Of a stretch of DNA of 64,000 nt, positions 7,189 to 16,800 are shown piece after piece. Under the pieces are notes generated by a model. The model worked only from the letters and a program-made list of their open reading frames with translations. It was not told where the DNA came from and did no database searches. Origin of the DNA: a virus; IMG/VR virus record IMGVR_UViG_3300005518_000016, positions 1 to 64,000 of that record; one strand, 5' to 3'. Each line of letters starts with the position of its first letter. Within the stretch, counting starts at the first letter, position 1. The translations under genes and the position numbers were made by a program.

Positions 7189-8358
7189 ATGCACCTACTG
7201 AAGCGGGTCGACGCCTTCGTCCGCGCCAACCCTCTATTCACCTCTCTGCTGCTGATGCTGCTGGCGCTTCTGACCCAGCATCCTGGCACCGGACTGCTTC
7301 TGCTGGCCGGGCCGATCCTCCTCGATGACGTCAACACCGTCACGACCAAGACGATCATGCCCGGCGTGGTCGACAACTTCTTCAAGGCCGGGCCGCTCAT
7401 CGCCTATCTCAAATCGCGGTTCACCCGCCGCTGGATCGGCCCGCAGATCCAGGAAAACTACATGTACGCCCCCATGAAGGGTGGGGCCTACAAAAAAGGT
7501 GCGACCTTCAACATCCTCAAGCGGCAGACCCGCTCGGGCATGTTGTTCACCCCCCGGTACTACGAGGTCAACGTCACCGAATTCCTCGAGGACATCGAAG
7601 TCGAGCAGGTGGGTCCCAACGCCGTGTTCAACGTGGTCAAGACCGATATGGCCGAGGCGGCCCTCACCATGTCGGCCATCCTCGAGATCGCGGCCTTCCA
7701 CCACGGGCAGGCCCTCGCCGGTGACGACCGCTCCGCCGAGATCAACGGCCTCGAGGAGATCCTCACCGACGGCACCAACGTCACCTGGACGGGATCGACC
7801 TTCACCTCCTACGGCGGGCAGCTCCGGGTCTCGGTGTCACCGGCCCTCAACTCGCCCGTTGGCCTGATCACCCCCTCGGTCGCCGGCATGTCGTTCCGCG
7901 CCCTGCAGCACAGCTACCTCTCCACCTGCATCGGTAACGAGCACCCGGCCATTGGCCTCACGACCAACCGCGGCATGGGGTACATCGCCGAGACCTTCCT
8001 GCCGCACCAAATAGTTGATGTGGTCGACCCGGAGATCAACTGGCCCGGCCTGAAATTCAACCAGGCCAAGATCGTCGTCAGCCAGTACGCCCCCGGTGCC
8101 GATGGCGTCAACGACCCGGACCTCGGCAACTACCTCGCCTCGGCCGGCGAGACCTTCTGGTGGGTCAACCCGGGCCCCCAGGGCGACGACGCCTATATCC
8201 GGCTCTACATCGCCCAATCGCCCAAGTTCGCCTTCGGGTTCACCGGGTTCAAAGGCGCCCGGGACGACAACATGGTCTCCGGGCAGATCCTCTTCGCCGG
8301 CAACCTGACCGGACGTGCCCCACGGCTGTCGCGTGCCCTGTTCGGCATTGCCAAATAG
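7189..8358 (+). CDS. Major capsid protein with hydrophobic N-terminal extension
   Basis: 389 aa. From residue 46 onward (DDVNTVTTKTIMPGVVDNFF, then AYLKSRFTRRW) it reads like the HK97-fold capsid proteins of short-tailed phages; the rest continues with MYAPMKGGAYKKGATFN and a C-terminal beta-rich P-domain. Unusually, residues 15-45 are strongly hydrophobic (NPLFTSLLLMLLALL, then TGLLLLAGPILL). The start is firm: AAGGAG lies 7 bases before ATG 7189 and no other in-frame ATG or GTG precedes the conserved part. The extension could be a delta-like domain removed during maturation or a membrane-associating segment. Confidence 0.78.
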   Translation: MHLLKRVDAFVRANPLFTSLLLMLLALLTQHPGTGLLLLAGPILLDDVNTVTTKTIMPGVVDNFFKAGPLIAYLKSRFTRRWIGPQIQENYMYAPMKGGAYKKGATFNILKRQTRSGMLFTPRYYEVNVTEFLEDIEVEQVGPNAVFNVVKTDMAEAALTMSAILEIAAFHHGQALAGDDRSAEINGLEEILTDGTNVTWTGSTFTSYGGQLRVSVSPALNSPVGLITPSVAGMSFRALQHSYLSTCIGNEHPAIGLTTNRGMGYIAETFLPHQIVDVVDPEINWPGLKFNQAKIVVSQYAPGADGVNDPDLGNYLASAGETFWWVNPGPQGDDAYIRLYIAQSPKFAFGFTGFKGARDDNMVSGQILFAGNLTGRAPRLSRALFGIAK

Positions 8359-8392
8359 CCGAGTTGGCCTAACCATCTGAAGGAGTACCGTT

Positions 8393-8953
8393 ATGCCCAA
8401 CGCATGGTTCAGCCAGCCGGTCTTCATCCCGGGTGGCGACCCCGAGCAGATGAACGAGCCGAGTCTGTCCTACCCGGGCCAGCTCGGCATCCGCTTCAGC
8501 TACATCCAGCCGCCGCGCACGCCCCCCTCGGCCGGCTCCGAGGAAGGCCAGCCCAAATCCTTCCAACTTGTGCAAAGCGACTCGAGCATGTCAGTCGCCC
8601 CGTACGATAGCGCCGTCGCCTGGTGGGCCAACCGTGTCAACTACCTGGTCACCACCAACGCCGCCACCCCGGGTCGCAGCCGGATCGCGGGCATCTTCAA
8701 GACCGCCGTCACGCCCGGCAACTTCTGCTGCGTGCAACAAAAAGGTCTCGCCGCGGTGAAGATCATCGATGCGCCGACCGCCGCCCCGACCACGGCCGGT
8801 CTCATGGTCGTCCCGTCCACCACCAACGGCAAGGCGGACGTCCTCGCCTCCGGCACCGCCTACACCTTCGGCCGGATCGGCATGACCACCACGGTGATGA
8901 ACACGGGTGACAACACCTGTATCGTGGACCTCGACGTACCGGAAGTGATGTAG
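8393..8953 (+). CDS. Capsid-adjacent structural protein
   Basis: 186 aa with AAGGAG 7 bases before the ATG. Beta-rich sequence with no membrane segment: PSLSYPGQLGIRFSYIQPP, AVAWWANRVNYLVTTNAA, then a Gly/Thr-rich C-terminal half. Position directly behind the capsid gene, with similarly strong translation signals, suggests a decoration or minor head protein. No family recognised. Confidence 0.6.
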   Translation: MPNAWFSQPVFIPGGDPEQMNEPSLSYPGQLGIRFSYIQPPRTPPSAGSEEGQPKSFQLVQSDSSMSVAPYDSAVAWWANRVNYLVTTNAATPGRSRIAGIFKTAVTPGNFCCVQQKGLAAVKIIDAPTAAPTTAGLMVVPSTTNGKADVLASGTAYTFGRIGMTTTVMNTGDNTCIVDLDVPEVM

Positions 8954-8963
8954 GAGGTGATGG

Positions 8964-9278
8964 ATGGCTTTGACCCTCACCACCACCAACTACCCCTTCC
9001 GGGATCGCTGGAACGACTGTCTGGTCCGGCGGGCGCGGCTCGCCGGTCCCCTCAGCTACGCCACCGGCGGGATCGCCATCGACAACGCCGGGGACTTCGG
9101 CTGGGGCGAGACGCACACCCTCCTCGGGACCCTCTGGAACGGCTCGGCGCTCCGGGACCTCTGGCTCGACCGTCCCAACCAGAAGGTCCTCGTCGTCGTG
9201 CCGAATACCGGGTCCGAAGTGGGCAATGGCACGGATCTCTCAGCCTTCGTGGGGGAGATCCTGGCCACTGGAAAGTAG
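8964..9278 (+). CDS. Small structural protein, 104 aa
   Basis: Starts with an excellent site (TAGGAGGTGATGG then ATG). Sequence is beta-rich (LTLTTTNYPFRDRWNDCLVR) and ends in a Gly/Asp-rich segment. Likely a head decoration or completion protein by position. No motif allows a firmer assignment. Confidence 0.6.
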   Translation: MALTLTTTNYPFRDRWNDCLVRRARLAGPLSYATGGIAIDNAGDFGWGETHTLLGTLWNGSALRDLWLDRPNQKVLVVVPNTGSEVGNGTDLSAFVGEILATGK

Positions 9279-9293
9279 ACCGGGGGGTGATCT

Positions 9294-10244
9294 CTGGCTG
9301 CAAAAACCTACGGCGAGGTGGTCGGACTGGTCCAGCTGCATTGCCCGCTGGCCCCGGTTTCGCTCGCCCAAACGTGGGTCCAGCAGGCCTATGAGGAACT
9401 CGCGGGTAAGCGCCATTGGGCGTGGCTGAGGAAGGAGCTCCTCCTCACCACGCTCGCGGCGCGATCCATCTCGGTCACCTTCACCAACGGCTCAACCGCC
9501 ATTACCTCAGCGGCCCTCTTCGTCGCCTCTGACGCCGGTCGACAGATCCGGGTGGGGACCACCGGTACCCCGACCTACACCATCGACACCGTGACCAACG
9601 CCTCCGCGGCCGTCCTCACCGCGGCCTACCAAGGGGATTCCGGCGCCGCCACGGCCATGATCTCCGACATCTACCTCGCCATGCCTGCCGATTTCCGGAG
9701 CTTCGACGCGGTCACCGACCCCACCATCCAGCGCCCCATTGCCTGGTGGATCTCCCGCGACCGCCTCGATCTCTTCGATCCCGGCCGGGTCAGCTACGAC
9801 AGCCGCCTCCGGGTCCTCGCGGCCTACCAGCTCTCCTCGGCCACGGCGACCCTCAATCAGCTCCTCTACGAGGCGTGGCCCCACCCCACATCCGGTGGCA
9901 CCTACGTCATCAAGTATTTCGCCCGGACCGATCAGCTGGCCGACGACGACGTCTTCAAGGGTGTCCTCGCCACGAAAACTCAGGCCCTCCTCGAAGGGGC
10001 CCTCAGCCGTGCCGCCCGCTGGCCCGGCACCACGACTCAGAAGAATCCCTACTTCAGCCTGCCGCTGGCGCTGCAACTCGAGGGCAAGTTCCGTGAGGCC
10101 TGTCAGACCCTCGATGTCATGGACGACGACCAATATCTGATGGACCTGCAGCAGGTGGATCTCTCGAAGTTTGGGCTGGCGGCGCTTTCGGCGGATACTA
10201 CGCTGATGCGTCAGTCCGACGCGACGCTGTCTGACTACTATTGA
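9294..10244 (+). CDS. Head-tail adaptor-like protein
   Basis: About 316 aa. Residues 20-45 (LAQTWVQQAYEELAGKRHWA then WLRKELLL) match the alpha-helical entry segment of podovirus adaptor or tail-tube A proteins, followed by a beta-rich insertion and a helical C-terminal half ending VDLSKFG. The start is unclear: no in-frame ATG exists, GTG 9318 is possible, but CTG 9294 sits just behind GGGGGGTGATCT and restores AAKTYGEVVG to the N-terminus. Two later genes share the general pattern, which suggests several stacked ring proteins. Confidence 0.55.
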   Translation: MAAKTYGEVVGLVQLHCPLAPVSLAQTWVQQAYEELAGKRHWAWLRKELLLTTLAARSISVTFTNGSTAITSAALFVASDAGRQIRVGTTGTPTYTIDTVTNASAAVLTAAYQGDSGAATAMISDIYLAMPADFRSFDAVTDPTIQRPIAWWISRDRLDLFDPGRVSYDSRLRVLAAYQLSSATATLNQLLYEAWPHPTSGGTYVIKYFARTDQLADDDVFKGVLATKTQALLEGALSRAARWPGTTTQKNPYFSLPLALQLEGKFREACQTLDVMDDDQYLMDLQQVDLSKFGLAALSADTTLMRQSDATLSDYY

Positions 10245-10272
10245 GGTGGCTACACCATAGGAGGCATCACCA

Positions 10273-10563
10273 ATGGCCGATCTGAAAACCTTGTTCTCCG
10301 ACGCCGTCTGCCCCACCCCGGATGCCGGCTCCGGCTTCTCCGGCACCCCCGGTGGCCTCGATCAAGGCTCGGGTCCCAACGGCCTGACCGCCATCCCGTG
10401 GGCCGCCGCCCCCGTCCCGACGCCCTCCGGCGAAATGACCTCCTGCCCGGACCTCGGCGGCCCACCCATCAAGCAGGTGGACACCGGTGGCAGCACCTAC
10501 GAAGGGCAGTCCCAGCAGGGGGACATCACCATGCCGCCGCTCCGCACGGTGGACAAGAAGTAG
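10273..10563 (+). CDS. Hypothetical structural protein, 96 aa
   Basis: TAGGAGG lies upstream of ATG 10273. Gly/Pro/Thr-rich, probably extended, product with three cysteines spread along it and a C-terminus RTVDKK. Its stop directly abuts the next start, so it belongs to the same virion operon. No function can be assigned. Confidence 0.55.
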   Translation: MADLKTLFSDAVCPTPDAGSGFSGTPGGLDQGSGPNGLTAIPWAAAPVPTPSGEMTSCPDLGGPPIKQVDTGGSTYEGQSQQGDITMPPLRTVDKK

Positions 10564-10884
10564 ATGGCCGCCCGCAGCTTCAACCTGACGCTCGCCGCCA
10601 CCCAGCAGCGGGTGTCGGATGTCTACGGCGGCACCCCGGGCTCGATCGATCCCAAGGTCGACATCCCCTACCGGCAGGTCTGGCTGCAGGCCTCGGGGGC
10701 TGCCGCCTTCATCGGGTCCGACCCCGCGGTCCTCTCCACCACCGTCTATGGCAACAAGGTGGACTCGGCCAACACGGGCTCCGGACTGGAGCTGGGCCCC
10801 TTCAACCAGGGGCCGATCAAGCTCTCCGATCTCTACGCCCTGGGGTCAGGCTCCACGCTCCACATCCTGGGGATCCCCTACTGA
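10564..10884 (+). CDS. Small virion protein, 106 aa
   Basis: Beta-sheet pattern (RSFNLTLAATQQRVSDVYGG; AFIGSDPAVLSTTVYGN) with a terminal LHILGIPY, resembling small decoration or neck proteins. Starts immediately after the upstream stop and ends 15 bases before the next gene. Family not recognised. Confidence 0.55.
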   Translation: MAARSFNLTLAATQQRVSDVYGGTPGSIDPKVDIPYRQVWLQASGAAAFIGSDPAVLSTTVYGNKVDSANTGSGLELGPFNQGPIKLSDLYALGSGSTLHILGIPY

Positions 10885-10899
10885 TGAGGTGATCGCGGT

Positions 10900-11304
10900 A
10901 TGGCCCTGGTCGTCCCCAACGCCGAGGAGGTTCGCGCCCTGACGGCGTGGCAGGGGGCGTCCGCGCCGTGGTCCCTGCGCCTGTTTGGCAACAACGCCAC
11001 GCCAGCCGTCGGCAGTGTCGCCGCCGACTTCACCGAGATCGCCGGGGCGGGCTACGCGGCCATCAGCCTGCCGTCGGCGTCTTGGGCGTACACCCCCGGT
11101 GTCCCGACCGTTGCCCTCTACCCGGCCCAGACCTTCACCTTCACCGGAGCGATCAACGCCCCGGGGACCATCTACGGCTACTTCATCCTGAATGCCGCAT
11201 CGCAGCTGGTCTTGGCTGAGCGGCTGGCCTCGCCCCCCTTTACCCCGGCGGTCAATGGGGACTCGGTGATCGTCGTGCCACGGATCACCTTGGTGCAGGT
11301 CTGA
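10900..11304 (+). CDS. Small virion protein, 134 aa
   Basis: GAGGTGAT precedes ATG 10900. The protein is beta-rich with aromatic-capped strands (TFTFTGAINAPGTIYGYFIL) and a closing SVIVVPRITLVQV. This looks like an Ig-like or jelly-roll structural protein of head or tail. Function inferred only from neighbours. Confidence 0.55.
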   Translation: MALVVPNAEEVRALTAWQGASAPWSLRLFGNNATPAVGSVAADFTEIAGAGYAAISLPSASWAYTPGVPTVALYPAQTFTFTGAINAPGTIYGYFILNAASQLVLAERLASPPFTPAVNGDSVIVVPRITLVQV

Positions 11305-11307
11305 TCC

Positions 11308-12483
11308 ATGTCAACGGGAGGTACGGCCAATCCGATTACCTCGGCTCCTATCCTACAGGATGACTGGGTGATCGGAGCGAGTTCGGTTAACTTGCCTGGA
11401 CCAGCGTCCACGCACATTCCACCCGAGCGGCTGATCTTCCCCTTCGACTTCTCGGCCATGGCGGGGCTGAACGCCCGGATGATCATCGCGCCGTTCCATC
11501 TGGAGTTCACGAGCTTTCTCCCGGGTGGTGGCCTTGATCAGTCCACGTACGAGTCTATCCCCCTCTTTGCCTCCGGCGCCGGGACACTCTACGCCGCGAC
11601 AGCCGTGGAGAATGGGACGAATCAGTCGGGGGGGCACTCGACACAGCTGTGGGCTGGAAACTACAATGGGACGATCGATGGTACCTTCAACAGCGGGGGG
11701 GTCCCGAACTATCAGGCCGGTGGAGACGCGCGGTTTGGGTCGAGCTTTGCCAAGAGCCCAATTACCGGTAGCTGCTGGACGTACGCCGAACTCGCCGCGG
11801 GGGGCTTCGGCTTCGAGCAATTCATCTGGAATGTCAATCCCTCCAACGCCGAAACGATCAACGCAGGGCCTTGGCGCATCGACTGGACCGTCTGGGAATA
11901 TCCCACCATCACCTCCATCGATGAGTCCAACGCAAACCCGGCTGGAGGGACCAGGGTCCACGTCAACGGGACGGAGTTTTACGGAGAGGGTACGGTTGTT
12001 GGTTTTGATGGGGGGGATAGCCCATCCTTCTTCTTCACTGATTCCGGGGTGCAGGTCCTCTTTGACGGTGTGCCCGGAACCTCCGTCCGCTGGTATTCTG
12101 ACGGACGGGTGAGCGCGATTGCCCCGGCCCACGCCGCAGGCATGATCACTCTGACTGTCCGCCTCAGTTACACCGCCTACGGCTGCGGAACCCAAGATGC
12201 GACCTTTCCCTTCCAGTACGGGGCCTCACAGTCCGTGTCCATCACGGGTAGTGGTGGTGAGGCGCTGGGCGGTGGGATCGTCGGTGGCGGCTTCGATCTC
12301 TCAGGCTTCCATCTCGGCATCAATGGTGGGAATCCCACTCCCGGTGGAGCCCCGGCCTCGCTGGAAGGCTGCATCGTCACGGTCAGCCCGGGCACCGACT
12401 CCTCTGGAGGCTCAGGCTGCCTCCCCTCCCTCCCCACCGGCTCCGACTCCGCCGGAGGCTCCGGCTGCGGGGTGTCGCTCTAA
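11308..12483 (+). CDS. IPT/TIG-domain virion protein, possible adhesin
   Basis: 391 aa. Residues 195-290 (YPTITSIDESNANPAGGTRV, VQVLFDGVPGTSVRW, then the APAHAAGMITLTVRL strand) have the layout of an IPT/TIG Ig-like domain: GGT turn, strand with DGVPGTS, and a PAHAAG loop. The last 70 residues are Gly/Ser-rich with a duplicated DSSGGSGC/DSAGGSGC unit. Codons are less GC-biased than its neighbours, suggesting separate acquisition. IPT/TIG domains in phages usually decorate virions or bind glycans, so a receptor-binding or decoration role is inferred. Confidence 0.6.
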   Translation: MSTGGTANPITSAPILQDDWVIGASSVNLPGPASTHIPPERLIFPFDFSAMAGLNARMIIAPFHLEFTSFLPGGGLDQSTYESIPLFASGAGTLYAATAVENGTNQSGGHSTQLWAGNYNGTIDGTFNSGGVPNYQAGGDARFGSSFAKSPITGSCWTYAELAAGGFGFEQFIWNVNPSNAETINAGPWRIDWTVWEYPTITSIDESNANPAGGTRVHVNGTEFYGEGTVVGFDGGDSPSFFFTDSGVQVLFDGVPGTSVRWYSDGRVSAIAPAHAAGMITLTVRLSYTAYGCGTQDATFPFQYGASQSVSITGSGGEALGGGIVGGGFDLSGFHLGINGGNPTPGGAPASLEGCIVTVSPGTDSSGGSGCLPSLPTGSDSAGGSGCGVSL

Positions 12484-13193
12484 TGCCCTACACGACCCAG
12501 ACCCTCGCCGCCCTCCGCGCCCGCCTCCAGCGAGCCTACGACTCGACCCCCTTCTGGTCCGACCAGGAGGCCAACGACGCGATCAACGAGGCCCTCTATT
12601 TCTTCAACCTCTACACCGGCTACTGGCGCGGCTCGGCCACCGCTCCCACCGTGGCGAACAACCCCTTCGTGAGTGTCCCCGGCTCCCTGACCTACCGTGC
12701 CCGCGTGACCCGTGCCGGCAAGACCCTCAAGCGGAAGTCCATCGTGGAGTTCTACCGGCAGCGCAAAAACTGGCGGACGCAGACCACGGCCAGCGGCGCT
12801 CCCGTGCCTACTACCGTTCAAGAGTGGGCCCCGATCGGCCTTGCCACCATCGCCATCTGGCCCGCCGACGCCGCCGGTGGCACGACCCTGACCTTCGAGG
12901 CGATCCGGATCACCCCCATCCTCACCGCCGACGGCTCTCTCTTGGATCTCGGTGACGAGGAGATCCAGATCCTCCTCGATGAGTCCCTCTATATCCTCGC
13001 CTTCAAGCGTCCCTCGATCCTCCCGGCCTTCAAGCCCCGGCATCTGGCCTTCCTCGCCGCCTGTGTCGAGCGCAACGACCAGCTCCGGGCCTCGAGCTAC
13101 TTCAGACAAATTTTAGGCCTCGATCAGGAGCAGCGGCTGGAACCGGCCAAGGTGGCTGCGTCGCCTGCCGAGGAGGCGCCCGCAGCCCCATGA
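12483..13193 (+). CDS. Adaptor-like protein, 236 aa
   Basis: N-terminal helical segment (TLAALRARLQRAYDSTPFWS then AINEALYFFNLYTGYW) is typical of phage gp6-like or adaptor proteins, followed by a beta region (TLTFEAIRITPILTAD) and a helical end with a Glu/Ala/Pro tail. The start overlaps the upstream stop (TAATG). Likely part of the connector between portal and nozzle. Confidence 0.55.
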   Translation: MPYTTQTLAALRARLQRAYDSTPFWSDQEANDAINEALYFFNLYTGYWRGSATAPTVANNPFVSVPGSLTYRARVTRAGKTLKRKSIVEFYRQRKNWRTQTTASGAPVPTTVQEWAPIGLATIAIWPADAAGGTTLTFEAIRITPILTADGSLLDLGDEEIQILLDESLYILAFKRPSILPAFKPRHLAFLAACVERNDQLRASSYFRQILGLDQEQRLEPAKVAASPAEEAPAAP

Positions 13194-13834
13194 GCGTCCT
13201 CTACACCACCATTTATTCCCAGATCCAACGGGTCACCCTCGAGAATGCCGGGGACGGCGGCGCCACGTGGCCCTCGGGCATGTGGACCGTCAACGAGGTG
13301 GTCAACGCCCTGCACGCCAGGGAGGACCGCTTCCTCGCCGCGACCGATCTCATCTGGACCCGGCTGGAGACCGCCATTACCACGGGCCAAGCTGACCAAG
13401 CGGCTCCTGCGGATTGGATCGCCACCATTTTCATCGCCCTCAAGTCCTCCGCCGGCCTCTACCGCGAGCTCTCCAAGATGGACACCCTCGAGCTGGACTA
13501 CATCCGCTCCACGTGGCCGGGGACCTCCTCCGCCACCCCCCTTGGGTACTATGAAAGTGATGGGGCCACCCTCACCACCTACGTCGCCCCGATCCCTACC
13601 GATCCCGGCAGCGCCCTGGAGCGCTATTATGTCGCCAAGGGGGATCCCAACGGGACGACCTCCGTGGTCCCCGATGAATTCACCCCCATGCTGAAATACG
13701 GCATCCTCGCCGATCTGCTCAACAAGGTGGGGCAGGCCTCCAACCCGACCCTCGCTGCGGCGTGCGAGGAGCGGTGGCAGGAGGGATTGGCCATGGGCCA
13801 ACTCATGGCGACGGAAGGCTGGCTCGCCTTATGA
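13190..13834 (+). CDS. Adaptor-like protein, 214 aa
   Basis: Opens with LYTTIYSQIQRVTLENAGDG and TVNEVVNALHAREDRFLAAT, the helical entry seen in connector proteins, and continues as mixed helices with the late segment FTPMLKYGILADLLNKVGQA. Overlaps neighbours by four bases on each side (ATGA). With the preceding gene it probably forms stacked neck rings. Confidence 0.55.
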   Translation: MSVLYTTIYSQIQRVTLENAGDGGATWPSGMWTVNEVVNALHAREDRFLAATDLIWTRLETAITTGQADQAAPADWIATIFIALKSSAGLYRELSKMDTLELDYIRSTWPGTSSATPLGYYESDGATLTTYVAPIPTDPGSALERYYVAKGDPNGTTSVVPDEFTPMLKYGILADLLNKVGQASNPTLAAACEERWQEGLAMGQLMATEGWLAL

Positions 13835-16800
13835 GCCAATCTTGGCCTGCTGCGGCGCCTGACCCCTTCGAGACTCCGATGCGCCGGATCGGCCGCCGGC
13901 TGCTCAACCTCACCAAGCCCCTCACCGATCTCGATCCCGAGGAACTCTCCCGCGCGATCAATGTCCGCTGCCTCACCGGCGGTCCCCTCGAAGTCCGCCC
14001 CGGTGAAACGGCCCTCGGCACCACGACCGGCACCGACAATGTCCATTCCCTCTTCCGCCTCAACGACCCGGCCAACTCGGCCTTCGCCCGACTCGCCGGC
14101 AGCGCCACCGCCCTCTACCGGGGCACCACCGGCGCCTTCACCTCTGTCGACACGGGTTATTCCGGCGACCCCCTGACCTTCTGCGGGGTCACCCTGCCGC
14201 TCACCGGCCTGCCCTTCGTCTTCATCGGCGACCGGAACAAGATGCGGAAGATCGACCGGACCAACGCCATTCAGACCATCGGCTTGGGCGACGGGGCCCT
14301 GACCTCGACCGCCCTCGGCACCCAGCTCAATATCTCGATCGCCCAGTTCCAGCTCTCGGATTCCACCGATGCCGCCGCGTGGACGATGACTGCGGGTGTC
14401 GACACGGCCGGCACGGCTGCTGGCGCTCCGACCGCCGCCGACACCGGCCCCGTCGGCGACAAGGCCGTCTCCTTCACCACGGCTCCCGGTGGCGCCGGTG
14501 CAGGCCTCGGCTACTCCTCGATCGTCTCGATCGCCAGGACCCTCAACCTCACGGCCTTCCCCGGCCCCGTCACCGTGGAGGACGACGACCTGATTGCGTT
14601 TGATGCCGCGATTAATTCCGACCTCAACCTGATCGATTCCTACAGCGTCTACCTCGTCACCTCGACCTTCACCGCCGGGGTGATCCCGGGTACCTCCGGC
14701 TCCCAGAATCTCAACGCCTACTACCACACCTTCACCGGCACCGATCTCCAGTCCCTGGTCCGGTGGGGCAACCTGGGCTTCCCGCTGCGCCGCGGCGACT
14801 TCCTCCGGATCGGCACCGACCCGGCCGCCACGTGGGCCACCGTCACCGGCATAGTCATAGTCATCCAGACCTCGACCAACCGTGCCGCGACCATGACCTT
14901 CAACGGGATGTACGTGGAGGGTGGGGCGGACCCTGATGTCACCGATCCGACCTCGGTCCCCTACGACTACCGGGTCAGGAATTTCAATCCCTCCACTGGC
15001 ACCAGGGGTAATCCCTCCGCCGTGCAGGCCGAGGCGAACTTCCTCAGCCCCCTGCGCCAGCCGGTCACAGTCACCCCCACCGCCACCGGCACCGCGGCCC
15101 TGCGGCAGGAGATTTTCCGGAGGGGTGGGTCTCCGGCTGCCGCCCAAGACTGGCACTACATCGGGGTCAATACCTCCGACGGCGGGGTCTTCTCCGACAC
15201 CGTCTCCGACGAGACCGCGCTCACCGGAGAGGTCCTCGAGATCGACAATGACCAGCCGGTCACCTCCGTGAATAGCTCCGGGGTCACCGTCAAGAACACC
15301 ATCGTCCCTGTGTTTTTCCTGGTGGAGGATTACTGCTTCGCCCTCGGGGATCTCCTCCAGCCCGGCCGTCTCTACCGCTCGAAGAGGAGTAGGCCGGAGA
15401 ATTGGCCCGCCACCTCCTACACCGACGTCTGCGCCGCCAGCGAGGAGCTGATGAACGGCGGGATGATCGGCTCGGCGGGGTTCTGCTTCTCGCGCACCCG
15501 GATGTACGCCATCCTCAACAACTCCGACGGCACCTTCACGACCGAACCGACCGAGTGTGCCGAGGGGATGGTCGGCCGGTGGGCGATGGCCGAGACCCCC
15601 TACGGGATCGCCTTTGTCAGTCCCTTCGGTGTCCGCCTGACCAGTGGAGGCGTCCCGGCCCCGCTGTCCGACGAGCAGATCGGCCCACTTTTCCGCGGGC
15701 AGGCCGCTAATGGCTTCAACGCGATCGACCTCACCGTGCCTACGGCGTTAAAATTGGAGTATCACGACACAGAGCTCTGGCTGACCTACGCCGACACCGG
15801 TGGCACCCGCCGGCAGCTCATCTACAACTTCCTGGATAAAAATTGGCGCAGCTACCTCTTCGGCACCACTATTTCCACCGCCTACAGCGAACCCATTCAA
15901 GGGGGCGCCGCCAGCCTGCTCCTCGGCTCCTTCGCCGCCGGAGGCATCTACACCCACAGCGGCTTCTCCGACCTCGGCTCGGGCATCGCCTACACCATCC
16001 GCACCGGCGCGCTCGACTTCGGCGATCCGGCCTTGGAGAAACTCTTCTCCCAGATCCGGCTGGAGGCGGAGATCTTCACCTCCACCCTGACCGTGCAGGC
16101 CTTTCTCAACGCTGAGGCCACCACGGTGACAGCGCAGACCATCGTCGGCACGGCGGGGCTCAAGCCCTATAATTTCGAGCCCTTCGGCACCACCCCCATG
16201 CGGGCCCGGACGGTGAGCGTCGAGTTCCGTGGCACGGCTCCTACCTCCGGCCGCCCCTACTGGACCGTCGCCGGGGTCTCCCGCCAGCTCCAGCCAATGA
16301 TCGTCTACAACGAGGCGACCCCGTGGGAGGAGCTCCCCGGTGGCGAAGGCTATCTCTGGGGGTGCCTCATCACCTGCGACACCGGCAACACGGCCCGCAC
16401 GATCGAGGTGGAATACACCACCAACAACGGCTCGATCACCTCCGCCGCCACCCTCTCCATCACCGCCGATGGCCGGAAGAAGATCCCCTTCTCCTGGGGT
16501 GCCGTCCTCGCGCAACAAGTCCGCCTCCGCCCCACGGGCACCTGCATCCCGTGGATCCGCTTCAAGGTCGAATGGCTCTCCGATCCTGAACCCCCCCGCG
16601 TCCCCGGCTGGAACACCAACTGGGAGTCCTTCGGCTCCCTCTCGGACAAGTGGCTCAAGGGCATCCTGCTGGAGGCGGATACCTTCAACGTGGCTAAATC
16701 TGTGGTGGTCGACATCGATCAATCTCTCGCCGCGGTCAACCTCGGGTCCCTCACCTTCAACGGTCGCACGATCCAGCACCTCGCCTTTGCCAAGCAGAAG

